DNA of 64,000 nt from Paenibacillus sp. N3.4 (GCF_008017805.1 NZ_VRTT01000028.1:1-64000); one strand, 5' to 3'. Positions 1 to 8,375 are shown, counted from the stretch's first letter. Numbers and translations: made by a program. Notes: generated by a model not told the origin, from the letters alone.

Positions 1-322
1 ATTCCCAATCACAGATGATTTCCTCACTGTCATGACTTATCGAGTAACATTCGTTCAGTCCAGCTTTCTGAGAAAGTAGATTGCATAAGCAAATGGCTTC
101 ATTCCATGACATATTCACAGCAGGCTTTTGATTTTTGTCAATTGAAATGGGTGATTTCCCAGTAATCGCACAATACAATTCCATGGTTACAGGATACTGG
201 GCAAGAAGGAACGGTCGTATTTGGGCCTTCCATATCCTTTTTGTTCGATCGTCTCTTAATTCTATTTCTCCGCCTGGAATTTTCACCATGGGATAGCCAA
301 AATCACTCTTCAAAACCGTCAC
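1..322 (-). CDS. SUMF1/formylglycine-generating-enzyme-like protein, partial
   Basis: The reading frame is open on the minus strand from a GTG at 322 to the window edge, about 107 residues, so the C-terminal part is missing. The protein begins after a GGGGG-type ribosome binding site and contains MVKIPGGEIEL near residue 12, then FLLAQYPVTMELY and NMSWNEAICLCNLLS. This is the N-terminal pattern of the FGE-sulfatase/SUMF1 fold (PF03781), used by formylglycine-generating enzymes and many related proteins of other function. It starts 12 bp after the DUF4180 gene and is probably the third gene of the TetR-DUF4180 operon. The copper-binding cysteines of a true FGE lie outside the window, so its enzymatic role is open. 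Confidence 0.7.
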   Translation of the reverse strand, partial: MTVLKSDFGYPMVKIPGGEIELRDDRTKRIWKAQIRPFLLAQYPVTMELYCAITGKSPISIDKNQKPAVNMSWNEAICLCNLLSQKAGLNECYSISHDSEEIICDWE

Positions 323-334
323 CCTTCGATCCCC

Positions 335-700
335 CTAACTGATGCTCAACTTATGTATAGCTTGTTTCTCATCAGACATGAAAAATATATCTTTCCCTTT
401 GTTGCACTCATAAATAAAATCTTTAAAACTCTTACTTGAATACTCAGAAAAATCACCTATTATGGCAATTTTTACGTGATAGTTAATAAACTTTTGTAAT
501 ATTTCCCCTGCAAGCCGTGTTGTTAAGTTAAAAAAATCTTCACAAATGGCTGACTTATTCAAAATAATTCGATTACAGCCAGACTCATAATTTACGGTTG
601 CTATCAAATCTAATGCCGACTGAGCATCCGTGATTAGCATCTCACTGCTGCTTATAATGGCAATTTCCACATCATTCTCTATTATTTTAGTTATTTTCAT
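335..700 (-). CDS. DUF4180 domain-containing protein
   Basis: A 121-residue soluble protein. The core (LTTRLAGEILQKFINY, then IAIIGDFSEYSSKSFKDFIYE) matches the DUF4180 family (PF13788), whose function is unknown. Three ATGs are in frame at 709, 706 and 700. The one at 700 lies 9 bp after GGAGG (710-714) and is preferred. The upstream TetR gene stops at 706, so the two are coupled, and the SUMF1-like gene follows closely. Small DUF4180 proteins often accompany TetR-type regulators; that the protein acts in the same response is an inference. Confidence 0.8.
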   Translation of the reverse strand: MKITKIIENDVEIAIISSSEMLITDAQSALDLIATVNYESGCNRIILNKSAICEDFFNLTTRLAGEILQKFINYHVKIAIIGDFSEYSSKSFKDFIYECNKGKDIFFMSDEKQAIHKLSIS

Positions 701-705
701 AATCA

Positions 706-1359
706 TCATCCTCCAATTAGTTTTTTAACATAGTCCTCACAAATATATCGATTATCTTGACCGTTCATTGGCTGTACATTTGCTACTCGAAAGAAGCTTA
801 ATCCTACCACCATGGCTAGGAGCCCATAAGCCGCGCTGTTCGGATCATTGACCTTCATATTGCCTAGCAGGTTGCCATAGTCAAAAATTTTCACAATACC
901 TGCCATGTCTTCTCTATAGCCCGCTGAAACGACTTCTTGTAATCGGGGATCCAATGCTGCTTTGGAAAAAAAATGAAGAAAAAGCTTTGCTTGAGCCTCG
1001 TGTGGGATATGCATCCTTTCAATACCCTCAAGATCCGATACATTGACGGACCCTTGCATATCCTCACAAAAGGATGGAAGGATATTTTTCAGTGTAACCT
1101 CAATCATGGCCTCCGGAGTCATTGTATGCTGAATTTGTGATTGGATTTTCAAACCATAATAGGCTAAGAACGACCTGAAAGCCTCGATAATCAAGTTATC
1201 CTTATTTTTAAAGTAATAAGTGACAACACCCTTTGAGCAATCCGCATACTCTGCGACTTTATCCAATGTCATGCCATCAATCCCATGTGTGCTAATACAC
1301 ATAAGTGTGGCGTTAATTACTTCTGCTCGGCGTTTTGGTTCCATTCCTACTTTAGGCAT
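706..1359 (-). CDS. TetR family regulator, BetI-like
   Basis: A 217-residue regulator with an N-terminal TetR helix-turn-helix at about residues 5-52, including CSKGVVTYYFKNKDNL, the recognition-helix region of the BetI subgroup. The start at 1359 (MPKVGMEPKRRAEV) is preferred over 1374. It matches the usual BetI N-terminus and has GAGGAAG just upstream. The gene is divergent from the DHA2 efflux pump at 1665, and two 15-bp inverted repeats lie in between, so it most likely represses the pump and perhaps its own operon. No choline or betaine genes are near, so a betaine role is not supported. Confidence 0.85.
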   Translation of the reverse strand: MPKVGMEPKRRAEVINATLMCISTHGIDGMTLDKVAEYADCSKGVVTYYFKNKDNLIIEAFRSFLAYYGLKIQSQIQHTMTPEAMIEVTLKNILPSFCEDMQGSVNVSDLEGIERMHIPHEAQAKLFLHFFSKAALDPRLQEVVSAGYREDMAGIVKIFDYGNLLGNMKVNDPNSAAYGLLAMVVGLSFFRVANVQPMNGQDNRYICEDYVKKLIGG

Positions 1360-1569
1360 TTTTTGCTTCCTCATTTCATGAAAAGAGTACTGATCACTTT
1401 ATTTATACCGAACAGACGGAATAAATAAAATGTATAGGATATGAACCACGCTGTCAAGTACTCGATTCGATAGAAGGACCGTATTAACACCGTATGTACC
1501 GAACCTTATATATCAATTTGTAAGTACCTAAGCTTGATGTTTGTTTTCCTGTAATTCCATTTTTGTTTA

Positions 1570-1606
1570 ACGAACATTGTTCTTTACGAACAGTGTTCGT
1601 TATGAT
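1570..1606 (+). promoter_or_regulatory. Two tandem TetR-type operators within a promoter
   Basis: Two 15-bp dyads lie 1 bp apart. The first, 1570-1584, is ACGAACA-T-TGTTCTT with one mismatch; the second, 1586-1600, is ACGAACA-G-TGTTCGT with perfect arms. They overlap a plausible promoter for the gene at 1665: TTGTTC at 1578-1583, a 17-bp spacer and TATGAT at 1601-1606. Such a site fits steric repression by the divergent TetR protein. Confidence 0.7.
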
Positions 1607-1664
1607 ATAACTATAGCTGTACTCAAATAAATCAGATGAAAATAAGAAGGGAGGGATAGATAAG

Positions 1665-3078
1665 ATGAATCAGCAAGCAAATAGTTCTCAAGCTGCATTT
1701 TCATTAAAAGCCATTCTGCCAACCCTGTTAGCCATTGCCACCGGAATGTTTCTCGTTATCCTGGATAGCACAATAATGAATGTCGCTATTCCCAAATTCG
1801 TGAAGATTTTCAATACTGATCTCAAAACGATCCAATGGGTAATTACCGGTTATACGTTGGCTTTATCTGCTGTAATTCCATTAGCGGGATGGTTTTCAGA
1901 TTCGTTTTTCGGCAAAACGGGTATTTTTATGGAGTATCATCATGTTTGTGCTAGGTTCATTATTATGTTCGTTCGCGCAAACATCAGAGCAGTTAATTGT
2001 GTTTCGAATTATCCAAGGATTAGGAGGAGGTATGGTTGCTCCAATCGGTATTGCCATGGCATTTCAAATCTCACCACCTGACAAACGTGGGTCTATTATG
2101 GGGATCTTGGGACTCCCGATGCTTCTAGCTCCTATATTGGGTCCTGTGTTATCTGGTTGGTTAATTGAATATGTAAACTGGCACTGGATTTTTCTAATTA
2201 ACCTTCCTGTAGGTATTGTTGCCTTCTTTATGGGCAAAAAATATCTTCCTTCTGCCAAAGCAAGCGCAAAGGTGAAACTAGATGTCGTGGGTGCCATACT
2301 TGCCCCCATTGCTTTCGCGTCGCTTGTTTACGCTGTTCATGAAGGTGGAAATAACGGATGGTCCGACTTTTCGACAATGATAACGCTAGCGATCGGAATT
2401 ACTGCACTGCTAGTGTTTATAAGGGTAGAACTGCGGCAAAAACAGCCTTTGCTTGAACTTCGTACCTTTCGATCCGTGGAATTCACGCGAAGTATCATTC
2501 TTGCCTGGGTCAATATGATGGCTTTATTCGGTTCCATCCTGCTTTTTCCTTTATATTTGCAGCAAGTTAAGGGCTTATCTCCTTTGGATGCGGGTCTGCT
2601 CGTCATTCCTCAAGCCATTATGTCATCCATCGGAATCAATGTGGGAGGCAGGCTGTTTGATAAATTCGGTCCGAGACCTGTTGTTTTTATGGGTATTCTC
2701 TCTACCGTGTGCTCACTCTTCGCCATGACCCAAATATCAGTGGATACCAGCACGTTGGTCATTACAATTTGTCTTGCATTTCTCGGACTGGGTCAAGGTC
2801 TTACCATGATGCAGATCAATACTCATGTCTTGAAATCTGCTCCAAAGGATCTTGTCAGTCGAGTCACGCCCATTACGACTTCGGCTCAACAAATAGTTGC
2901 CTCATTTGGCATTACCATAATTACTGCCTATTTATCTCACCAGATTACTGCTGTACAAGATATTCATAACTTATCCGCACTTTCCAAAGCATTCAGTCAC
3001 ACTTTTTACATTCCATTTGGATTGGCCGTTATCGGACTCGTTCTTAGCTTATTTCTTCATAAACCTAAGCATGAATAG
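1665..3078 (+). pseudogene. DHA2-type MFS drug efflux transporter, frameshifted
   Basis: One gene split by a frameshift. Frame 1 covers residues 1-88 (first helices, with LDSTIMNVAIPKF and the motif-A-like GWFSDSFFGKTG). Frame 2 continues from about 1933 (FVLGSLLCSFAQ, then RIIQGLGGGMVAPIGIAMAF) to the stop at 3078. Removing one G from the GG at 1931-1932 restores a continuous protein of about 470 residues, the usual size of 14-helix EmrB/QacA proton antiporters. GGGAGGG lies upstream of the ATG at 1665. The divergent TetR operators and the Tet(X)-like gene downstream suggest a drug-response unit. The shift may be a sequencing error or true inactivation. Confidence 0.8.
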
Positions 3079-3172
3079 ATTCAGAATCAGAGTAAATGAT
3101 TGCGATCGAACAAAACTCAATTTTTAATAAATTTTACAAGACATTCACAAACTAGCTGAGGAGCTGATTTTC

Positions 3173-4348
3173 ATGACATCAACAACTAATAAAGATCAAC
3201 AACGTATCGCCATTATTGGGGGAGGACCAGGGGGTCTGACTCTGGCTTTAATTTTGCAAAGACATGGCATTAAACCCGTTGTTTATGAACGTGAACTTTC
3301 CGATACAAACCGTGATAGAGGCGGATCTTTAGATATTCATCATGATTCCGGGCAAATTGCGCTCAGAGAAGCGGGCCTTTACGAGCAGTTCCAAGCTATT
3401 GCCCGCTATGAAGGAGAAGACTTCCGGCTGCTCGATAAAACGGGCAAAGTATATATAGATGAAGTGGCGGACATGGATGATGCGGGAGAGCGGCCCGAAA
3501 TCGACCGCGGAACTTTGTGTGAACTGCTGCTGAACGCCATCGATCCTGAGTGTCTTCGGTATGGATACAAGTTAATTGAAGCGATTCCTTTGGATAATGG
3601 GATGCATGAGCTTCACTTCGAGAATGGTCATGTGGATACTGTCCATCTTGTCGTTGGTGCCGACGGCGCTTTCTCCCGTATTCGTCAGTTACTCACGGAT
3701 GCCAAAGCTGAATATAGCGGACTCAGTATGGTGGAGCTTAATGTGGACGATGCCGCTGTAGCACATCCTGAACTCGCTGCCTTTAATGCTCGCGGCAAGC
3801 TGTTTGGCCGTGGGGATCATAAAGCGATTCTTGCGCAGCTGAACGGGGATGGTCGTATAAAGGTATACCTAAGTTTTAGAACCGAACAAGACTGGGTAGA
3901 TACCTGCAACATTCCGTTCAACCAACCCGAGGATGCGAAACGTCAACTGATGGCCTATTTTAGCGATTGGGATGAGCAGCTGAAAAATTATATCCGATGG
4001 GCCAACGATACCATTATGCCAAGACGCATCTATATGCTGCCTGTAGATTTGAAATGGGATCACAAACCTGGTGTCACACTAATCGGTGATGCTGCGCATC
4101 TGATGTCTCCATTTGCGGGAGAAGGTGTGAACTTAGCGATGCTGGATGCATCGGAATTGGCGCTTGCAATAGCTGAAAATGACGACATCAATAAAGCAAT
4201 CAGTATCTATGAGGAGAAAATGTTCGCTTATTCTTCCCGCTCAGCCGAGCAGTCGGATAATAATCTCAAGCTTATTTTCTCCAATGATGCGGCGGCTAAT
4301 TTGAAGAAATTGTTTGACGGATTTCATGATCAGGCGGTATCTCATTGA
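3173..4348 (+). CDS. FAD-dependent monooxygenase, Tet(X)-like
   Basis: A 391-residue class A flavoprotein monooxygenase. The N-terminus has the dinucleotide fold motif GGGPGGLTLALIL (about residues 16-28), followed by GGSLDIH near residue 50, which parallels GGTLDLH in Tet(X). The second FAD motif GDAAHLMSPFAGEGVN (about residues 303-318) is nearly the Tet(X) version. The length also matches the tetracycline-inactivating Tet(X) group (388). GAGGAG precedes the ATG. It lies 94 bp after the efflux gene and 51 bp before a TetR gene. The family assignment is firm, but the substrate is unknown; many relatives hydroxylate other aromatic compounds. Confidence 0.8.
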   Translation: MTSTTNKDQQRIAIIGGGPGGLTLALILQRHGIKPVVYERELSDTNRDRGGSLDIHHDSGQIALREAGLYEQFQAIARYEGEDFRLLDKTGKVYIDEVADMDDAGERPEIDRGTLCELLLNAIDPECLRYGYKLIEAIPLDNGMHELHFENGHVDTVHLVVGADGAFSRIRQLLTDAKAEYSGLSMVELNVDDAAVAHPELAAFNARGKLFGRGDHKAILAQLNGDGRIKVYLSFRTEQDWVDTCNIPFNQPEDAKRQLMAYFSDWDEQLKNYIRWANDTIMPRRIYMLPVDLKWDHKPGVTLIGDAAHLMSPFAGEGVNLAMLDASELALAIAENDDINKAISIYEEKMFAYSSRSAEQSDNNLKLIFSNDAAANLKKLFDGFHDQAVSH

Positions 4349-4364
4349 TTTTTTAAATCGATAA

Positions 4365-4402
4365 TTTACTATTCTTGGCGGGTATGCTATAAGATAATTA
4401 TG
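4365..4402 (+). promoter_or_regulatory. Promoter giving a leaderless transcript of the TetR gene at 4400
   Basis: TTTACT at 4365-4370, a 17-bp spacer and TATAAG at 4388-4393 are followed after only 6 bp by the ATG at 4400. No Shine-Dalgarno sequence is present. Transcription would begin at or very near the start codon, so a leaderless mRNA is inferred. Confidence 0.5.
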
Positions 4403-5083
4403 AATAATACAAATCGAACCGTGATTAGTCGTCGTTCTCGGCCTGCTAAGGAGCCGCTAAGTAAAGAACTTATTGTAAAAACCGCTTTAGAATTATTGGA
4501 AAACGAAGGTGCGCCCGGTCTGAGTATGCGCAGGGTCGCAAAAGCGCTGGATACGGGGCCTTCTTCACTCTATGTCTATGTGACGAATCTACAGGAGCTA
4601 AGCGCTTATGTGCTGGATGGCGGGCTGCACAAAGTTGTATTGCCGGATGTAAATGAAAGATCATGGAAATCGCTGCTGTTCGAGATGCTTTTCTCGTATC
4701 AAAAAGTACTATATGAATGTCCGGGTATCGCAGAGCTCGCACTTACGACGATTCCGATCGGACCTTATTCATTAGCGATCACGGAGTATATTCTGGCACG
4801 TTTGCATGAAGGAGGAATCAGCTCGACTTCAGCGGCGTGGGGAGTAGATCTATTGCTACTTTATACTTCATCCGTGGCATTCGAACAAGTCTCACGCATT
4901 GAGAAAGGGACACCGCTGCATGCGCTCTCCGCTTCTTACCAATCTCTTAATGCGATGAAATATCCGATGCTTACCGCATTGAAGGACGTGATGACTGGGG
5001 GAGAGATGACTTCCGAAGGGCATGAACGCTTTCTATGGGGGCTTGAGGTGATTCTACAAGGAATTTTGCACGTGAAAAGTTAA
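4400..5083 (+). CDS. TetR/AcrR family regulator
   Basis: A 227-residue regulator. A basic N-terminus is followed by the helix-turn-helix at about residues 22-68 (ALELLENEGAPGLSMRRVAK, then TGPSSLYVYVTNLQEL). The C-terminal half resembles the TetR_C ligand domain. It follows the Tet(X)-like gene on the same strand after 51 bp and probably controls it or itself. It seems to be translated from a leaderless mRNA, as no ribosome binding site precedes the ATG. A strong terminator follows at 5122. Confidence 0.85.
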   Translation: MNNTNRTVISRRSRPAKEPLSKELIVKTALELLENEGAPGLSMRRVAKALDTGPSSLYVYVTNLQELSAYVLDGGLHKVVLPDVNERSWKSLLFEMLFSYQKVLYECPGIAELALTTIPIGPYSLAITEYILARLHEGGISSTSAAWGVDLLLLYTSSVAFEQVSRIEKGTPLHALSASYQSLNAMKYPMLTALKDVMTGGEMTSEGHERFLWGLEVILQGILHVKS

Positions 5084-5121
5084 ACCTTTGATGCTTTGCC
5101 TTACCAAACCATAAATTCAAG

Positions 5122-5146
5122 CCACTTCCTATGAAGTGGTTTTTTT
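5122..5146 (+). terminator. Rho-independent terminator after the TetR gene
   Basis: The hairpin CCACTTC-ctat-GAAGTGG is followed by seven T residues, 39 bp after the TetR stop codon. Confidence 0.85.
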
Positions 5147-5211
5147 AAATGAAGCGGAAGCTTAACCTTATTTAATTTTTGTTAAAAGGATGGAATCGAG
5201 CCTTTTTAAGG

Positions 5212-5249
5212 GTCGCTTCAGTTCGTTAGAAGAATGGAGAGGCTCATTT
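5212..5249 (+). repeat. Dispersed intergenic repeat, copy 1
   Basis: This 38-bp stretch, containing the core CAGTTCGTTAGA, is repeated at 13896-13933 with one mismatch. The core also recurs inverted at 31025 and 31075. All copies are intergenic. It lies in the 268-bp gap between the TetR gene and the lipoprotein gene. Confidence 0.8.
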
Positions 5250-5351
5250 GGGGAATTAATTGCTTTCGGCTGTTCGATAATATGGTATAATTTTACTATT
5301 GGAAATTGAAATGATAAATCATTCATTCTGATAAAAGTTGGGAGGGTCTTA

Positions 5352-5804
5352 TTGAAAAAAACGATTTTAGTCATGTTCTTAACAATTGCTATTGTTCTTC
5401 TCATGACATCTTGTGGTGCAGATAAAGAGATAGATGATCCCGAGAAAGCGTTGAAAATGTATTTGCAGGCGATTTCAGATCAAGATGCCGGTATGTTAGT
5501 GAAAATATTCGGGGGAGAATATACATTCTTGGAACAATTTTCTCCGGTTAAACAAAGAGATAACAAGAAAAAAATATTCGGAAATTATTTAAAAGTGATC
5601 CCGACCCATATCTACCTGAATGAAATCATGGAATGTACAAAAATAGATGACAATCATTTTATGTATAAAGTAAACTTTCGGAATTCAGATGGGACCTTAT
5701 TCGACGTGGGTGATACTCAAAGAAGATCAGACACATTTTTTTATTCTGTAGAAAAAAGAGAAGGAACATACAAGGTGTTGGAGCCTCCACCATATCAGTC
5801 ATAG
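5352..5804 (+). CDS. Small lipoprotein of unknown function
   Basis: A 150-residue protein starting with TTG, well placed after GGGAGGG. It has a lysine-rich N-terminus, a hydrophobic stretch (residues 5-18) and a lipobox-like end LLMTSC, with Cys21 as the lipidation site. The mature part (residues 30-150) resembles small NTF2-like or DUF4878-type lipoproteins in layout (EKALKMYLQAISDQD near the start), but the family is not certain. It should be anchored on the outer face of the membrane. It appears to be monocistronic. Confidence 0.65.
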   Translation: MKKTILVMFLTIAIVLLMTSCGADKEIDDPEKALKMYLQAISDQDAGMLVKIFGGEYTFLEQFSPVKQRDNKKKIFGNYLKVIPTHIYLNEIMECTKIDDNHFMYKVNFRNSDGTLFDVGDTQRRSDTFFYSVEKREGTYKVLEPPPYQS

Positions 5805-5920
5805 TTGACGGTTAAATGAACTACAAACGATCCGTTTGCCGAAGGGAGAAAAGAGTCTTTCCGTTATTGAGGGAAGGGTTGAGGCTCCAGAAACGTTTCG
5901 TGGGATGAGGAGAGAGTGCG

Positions 5921-6385
5921 ATGTCGCAAGTCAATGTAAAGGGAGGTATAAAATTGAGTAATCTCAAATTGCAAAGCTATGACAATCATAAAAAATTTGT
6001 ACCCTTGTACCATTTTGTCCTAGCACCGATTTCACTTATTGTTTTCATTGCATCAATTGTACACATCTTCATAGAGCAATTTAGTTTTTCTTCTCTCTTG
6101 ATTTTTGGTGTTACAGTATGTATGGTTATTTTGGTGGTGCTTGTTCGGCAATTTGCTACTCAGTTGCAGGATCGCAGCATTTTTAATGAGGAGAACTTTC
6201 GACACGTTCATCTTACTGGGAAACCTTTAGACCCAAGACTCAGCTTGCAGCAGATCATTTCACTTCGTTTCGCGGAGGATGAGTCTTTTCCTCAATTATG
6301 CAAGAAGGCCGCCGAAACAGGAATTGAGCCTAAAATGATAAAGAAATCCATCACACATTGGAGAGCCGACCATTATAGAGTTTGA
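5921..6385 (+). CDS. DUF6526 family membrane protein
   Basis: A protein of up to 154 residues with two hydrophobic helices (about residues 28-50 and 57-77) and a soluble C-terminus ending IKKSITHWRADHYRV, typical of the DUF6526 family. The motif YDNHKKFVPLYHF before helix 1 is also characteristic. Two starts are possible: ATG at 5921 after GAGGAG, or TTG at 5954 just after GGGAGG (5941-5946). The second gives the family's usual N-terminus (143 residues). Its function is unknown, probably structural or regulatory at the membrane. Confidence 0.75.
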   Translation: MSQVNVKGGIKLSNLKLQSYDNHKKFVPLYHFVLAPISLIVFIASIVHIFIEQFSFSSLLIFGVTVCMVILVVLVRQFATQLQDRSIFNEENFRHVHLTGKPLDPRLSLQQIISLRFAEDESFPQLCKKAAETGIEPKMIKKSITHWRADHYRV

Positions 6386-6407
6386 GCCAATTGAATGTAA
6401 GGAATTG

Positions 6408-6435
6408 ACCTTGAGGACTTTCTTCAAGGTTTTTT
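6408..6435. terminator. Terminator between DUF6526 and the convergent Lrp gene
   Basis: The stem ACCTTGA ... TTCAAGGT is followed by a T run on the plus strand. It ends at the last codons of the Lrp-type gene, so it mainly serves the plus-strand gene. Confidence 0.7.
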
Positions 6436-6862
6436 ATTTCAATTGTCCAATCGATAGGCTAACTTTGTAGTTTCCGAATTTTAAAAGTTCGTCGAGAATG
6501 GTATTTAACTCAATTAATGTGCCAACCCGCAAACGCATCCAGTAGCAGCCTTCGCCGCTTACCCGGTGTGTTTCAACGACTTGATCGGTATGCTGGACAA
6601 ATGTCTGAAAGGATTGATGGGCCGTATTGGATAATGTAAAAACGGTAACAAAGGCATGAACCATTTGTCCGATTTTTTCAGGATTCCAGCGTAACGTATA
6701 GCCTTCAATGACACCCATATCCTGAAGTTTTCGAACACGAGCACCAACCGCCTGCCCTGTCATATGGACGAGCCGTCCGATGTCCTTGTGAGACCGGGTA
6801 GCGTCTTCCAACAAAAATTGCAAAATTCGTAGATCAATCTCGTCAATAATAAAGTTACTCAT
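6434..6862 (-). CDS. Lrp/AsnC family transcriptional regulator
   Basis: A 142-residue protein with an N-terminal AsnC-type winged helix (IDEIDLRILQFLLEDATRSH at residues 5-24, the recognition part ending near GVIEGYTLRWNPEKIG) and a C-terminal RAM/ligand domain (about residues 68-140). Its length is normal for a stand-alone Lrp-type regulator sensing an amino acid or small molecule. It is divergent from the metallo-hydrolase gene at 6988 with about 125 bp between them, so it may control that gene and itself. Confidence 0.88.
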   Translation of the reverse strand: MSNFIIDEIDLRILQFLLEDATRSHKDIGRLVHMTGQAVGARVRKLQDMGVIEGYTLRWNPEKIGQMVHAFVTVFTLSNTAHQSFQTFVQHTDQVVETHRVSGEGCYWMRLRVGTLIELNTILDELLKFGNYKVSLSIGQLK

Positions 6863-6987
6863 CTATAGAGAATTCCTTTCATTGTGAAAATGAAACCTGT
6901 TTTTTTATTTCACCGGGTTGTATGTGCTTCATTAGGTATATCCTATAATTGTATCAGAACAATAAATGATAACAAATGAAGAGGTGC

Positions 6988-7794
6988 ATGACAATGAAAC
7001 TCCAACTGGTTCGCAATGCTACAATATGGCTGCAATATGGAAGTGTACATTTTTTAATTGATCCAATGTTTAGTGACGTTGGGGCGAACCCTCCGATCAT
7101 CAACTCTACGAATGATAGGCGGAATCCACTTGTACCTCTCCCGTTTTCACTTGATCGTTATCTTGCTCCTGATGCGGTTCTCCTGACACACTTGCACCCA
7201 GACCATTGGGATGATGTGGCTGCAGCAGCGCTTTCGAAATCCATACCTATCTTGTGCCAACCGGAGGATGATGCTTCGATTAGTTCCGCTGGTTTCACAT
7301 CGGTGACCGTGGTCAATACGACAGTAAAGTTCAAAGGTGTAACGATTAGTCGAACACGCGGACAGCATGGAACAGGCGATATTGGAGAGCTAATGGGACG
7401 TGTATCAGGGTTTGTTTTTCAAGCAGATGGCGAACCTACTCTATATATAGCAGGGGACACGATTTGGTGTGACGAGGTGAAGCAGGCATTGGACACTTAT
7501 CGTCCTGACGTGACTGTCGTCAATGCTGGCGGGGCAAGGTTCGCGGTAGGCGATCCAATTACGATGGATACGGATGATGTAGATAGTTTAACTCAATACG
7601 CACCCTATACGAAAGTAATTGCGGTCCATATGGATACGATTAATCATTGTCTGGTCACAAGAACCGACTTGCGCAACGAGCTGGAAGCCAGAGGTATTCT
7701 AGGCCAAGTCAATATCCCTGAGGACGGTGAAACTTGTTCATGGGATTCAATGTCCGTTCATGTTAACACCCCAGAGGGCCTCTCCTGTAAATAG
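6988..7794 (+). CDS. MBL-fold metallo-hydrolase (UlaG-like group)
   Basis: A protein of about 268 residues. The metal motif THLHPDHWDD sits near residue 70, further ligands are likely in GDTIWCDEV (about residue 155) and the terminal HMDTINHC. The pattern with a weak N-terminal NATIWLQYGSVHFLIDPMF resembles the UlaG/L-ascorbate-6-P-lactonase-like group (Lactamase_B_2). The start is ATG at 6988 or 6994, after GAGGTG (6981). It is divergent from the Lrp gene. The substrate is unknown. Confidence 0.8.
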   Translation: MTMKLQLVRNATIWLQYGSVHFLIDPMFSDVGANPPIINSTNDRRNPLVPLPFSLDRYLAPDAVLLTHLHPDHWDDVAAAALSKSIPILCQPEDDASISSAGFTSVTVVNTTVKFKGVTISRTRGQHGTGDIGELMGRVSGFVFQADGEPTLYIAGDTIWCDEVKQALDTYRPDVTVVNAGGARFAVGDPITMDTDDVDSLTQYAPYTKVIAVHMDTINHCLVTRTDLRNELEARGILGQVNIPEDGETCSWDSMSVHVNTPEGLSCK

Positions 7795-7952
7795 GTTGAT
7801 TTTAAGTAATTATTAAATCGAATTATGTAGAAAGAAAATGTGCGGGAGTAGTTCTGGAGTCACTACCAAAATTATCCAATTAGATGTAAACTTTACAGTA
7901 AGTCGACTTGTACAAAGGCGGACACCTTACTGGAAAGGTGGAGGCTGTAAAC

Positions 7953-8039
7953 ATGGATATCTTTCAATCGATTTCAATCATGTTTGCATTTGGGTTATTT
8001 TTACTCACTTTGCTATCCTACATCGACAAGAGGAAATGA
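7953..8039 (+). CDS. Putative holin-like toxin (Hol_Tox family), 28 residues
   Basis: A very short gene with an ideal ribosome binding site (GGTGGAGG, 9 bp before ATG). The peptide runs MDIFQSISIMFAFG, LFLLTLLSYID, KRK: one transmembrane helix followed by a basic tail. This is the layout of the Hol_Tox family (PF16935) of small membrane toxins, thought to belong to type I toxin-antitoxin loci. A terminator lies 70 bp downstream. A possible antisense promoter (TTGCAA, 17 bp, TATGGT) reads towards the gene from the minus strand near 8070-8097. Its toxicity and the antisense RNA are inferred. Confidence 0.7.
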   Translation: MDIFQSISIMFAFGLFLLTLLSYIDKRK

Positions 8040-8108
8040 TCTGAATTGGCTCTAGTTTTGGTTTGAAACCATACTTATACAAACCGCCAATTGCAAGTCG
8101 CCGTACAG

Positions 8109-8140
8109 GTCGGATCAAATCAAATGATCTGACTTTTTTT
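8109..8140 (+). terminator. Terminator downstream of the holin-like toxin
   Basis: The stem GTCGGATCA / TGATCTGAC (8109-8117 and 8125-8133, one G-T pair) is followed by seven T residues. Confidence 0.8.
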
Positions 8141-8207
8141 GTTATGAAAAAACACCTTATCTTCCGTGTCCGTCTTTCAATAATAACTTGTGATCCACAG
8201 TAAAAAG

Positions 8208-8244
8208 GGCTCTTCCTACGTCTTGGTTCTACGTAGGAAAAGCC
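8208..8244. terminator. Intergenic hairpin, likely terminator
   Basis: GGCTCTTCCTACGT (8208-8221) pairs with ACGTAGGAAAAGCC (8231-8244) with one mismatch. A-rich and T-rich flanks allow termination in either direction. On the minus strand it would end the small reading frame at 8283-8375. Confidence 0.6.
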
Positions 8245-8282
8245 TTATTTACGCATTTCTTATCGTAGGGATACGAGTCAGG

Positions 8283-8375
8283 CTACGCTTTTCGTTTCTT
8301 ACGTAAATACCAGACCAGCATGGAGATTGAATCACGGATTGAAACGGTTTGGTGAAAAGCAAGTGTCATTGTCAT
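8283..8375 (-). CDS. Possible 30-residue basic peptide
   Basis: A short minus-strand reading frame with an exact AGGGAGG ribosome binding site 10 bp before ATG and a hairpin terminator after its stop. The peptide is MTMTLAFHQTVSIRDS, ISMLVWYLRKKRKA. It ends with a short hydrophobic part and a basic tail, loosely like small toxins, but has no full membrane helix. It lies 244 bp from the holin-like toxin gene, in a gap otherwise without genes (8040-8619). I do not recognise it. Real translation is uncertain. Confidence 0.35.
   Translation of the reverse strand: MTMTLAFHQTVSIRDSISMLVWYLRKKRKA

Noticed and set aside
7838-8044. 68-codon frame over the toxin gene
   Set aside because: It is in a different frame from the 28-residue toxin, which has the ideal ribosome binding site and a typical membrane peptide.
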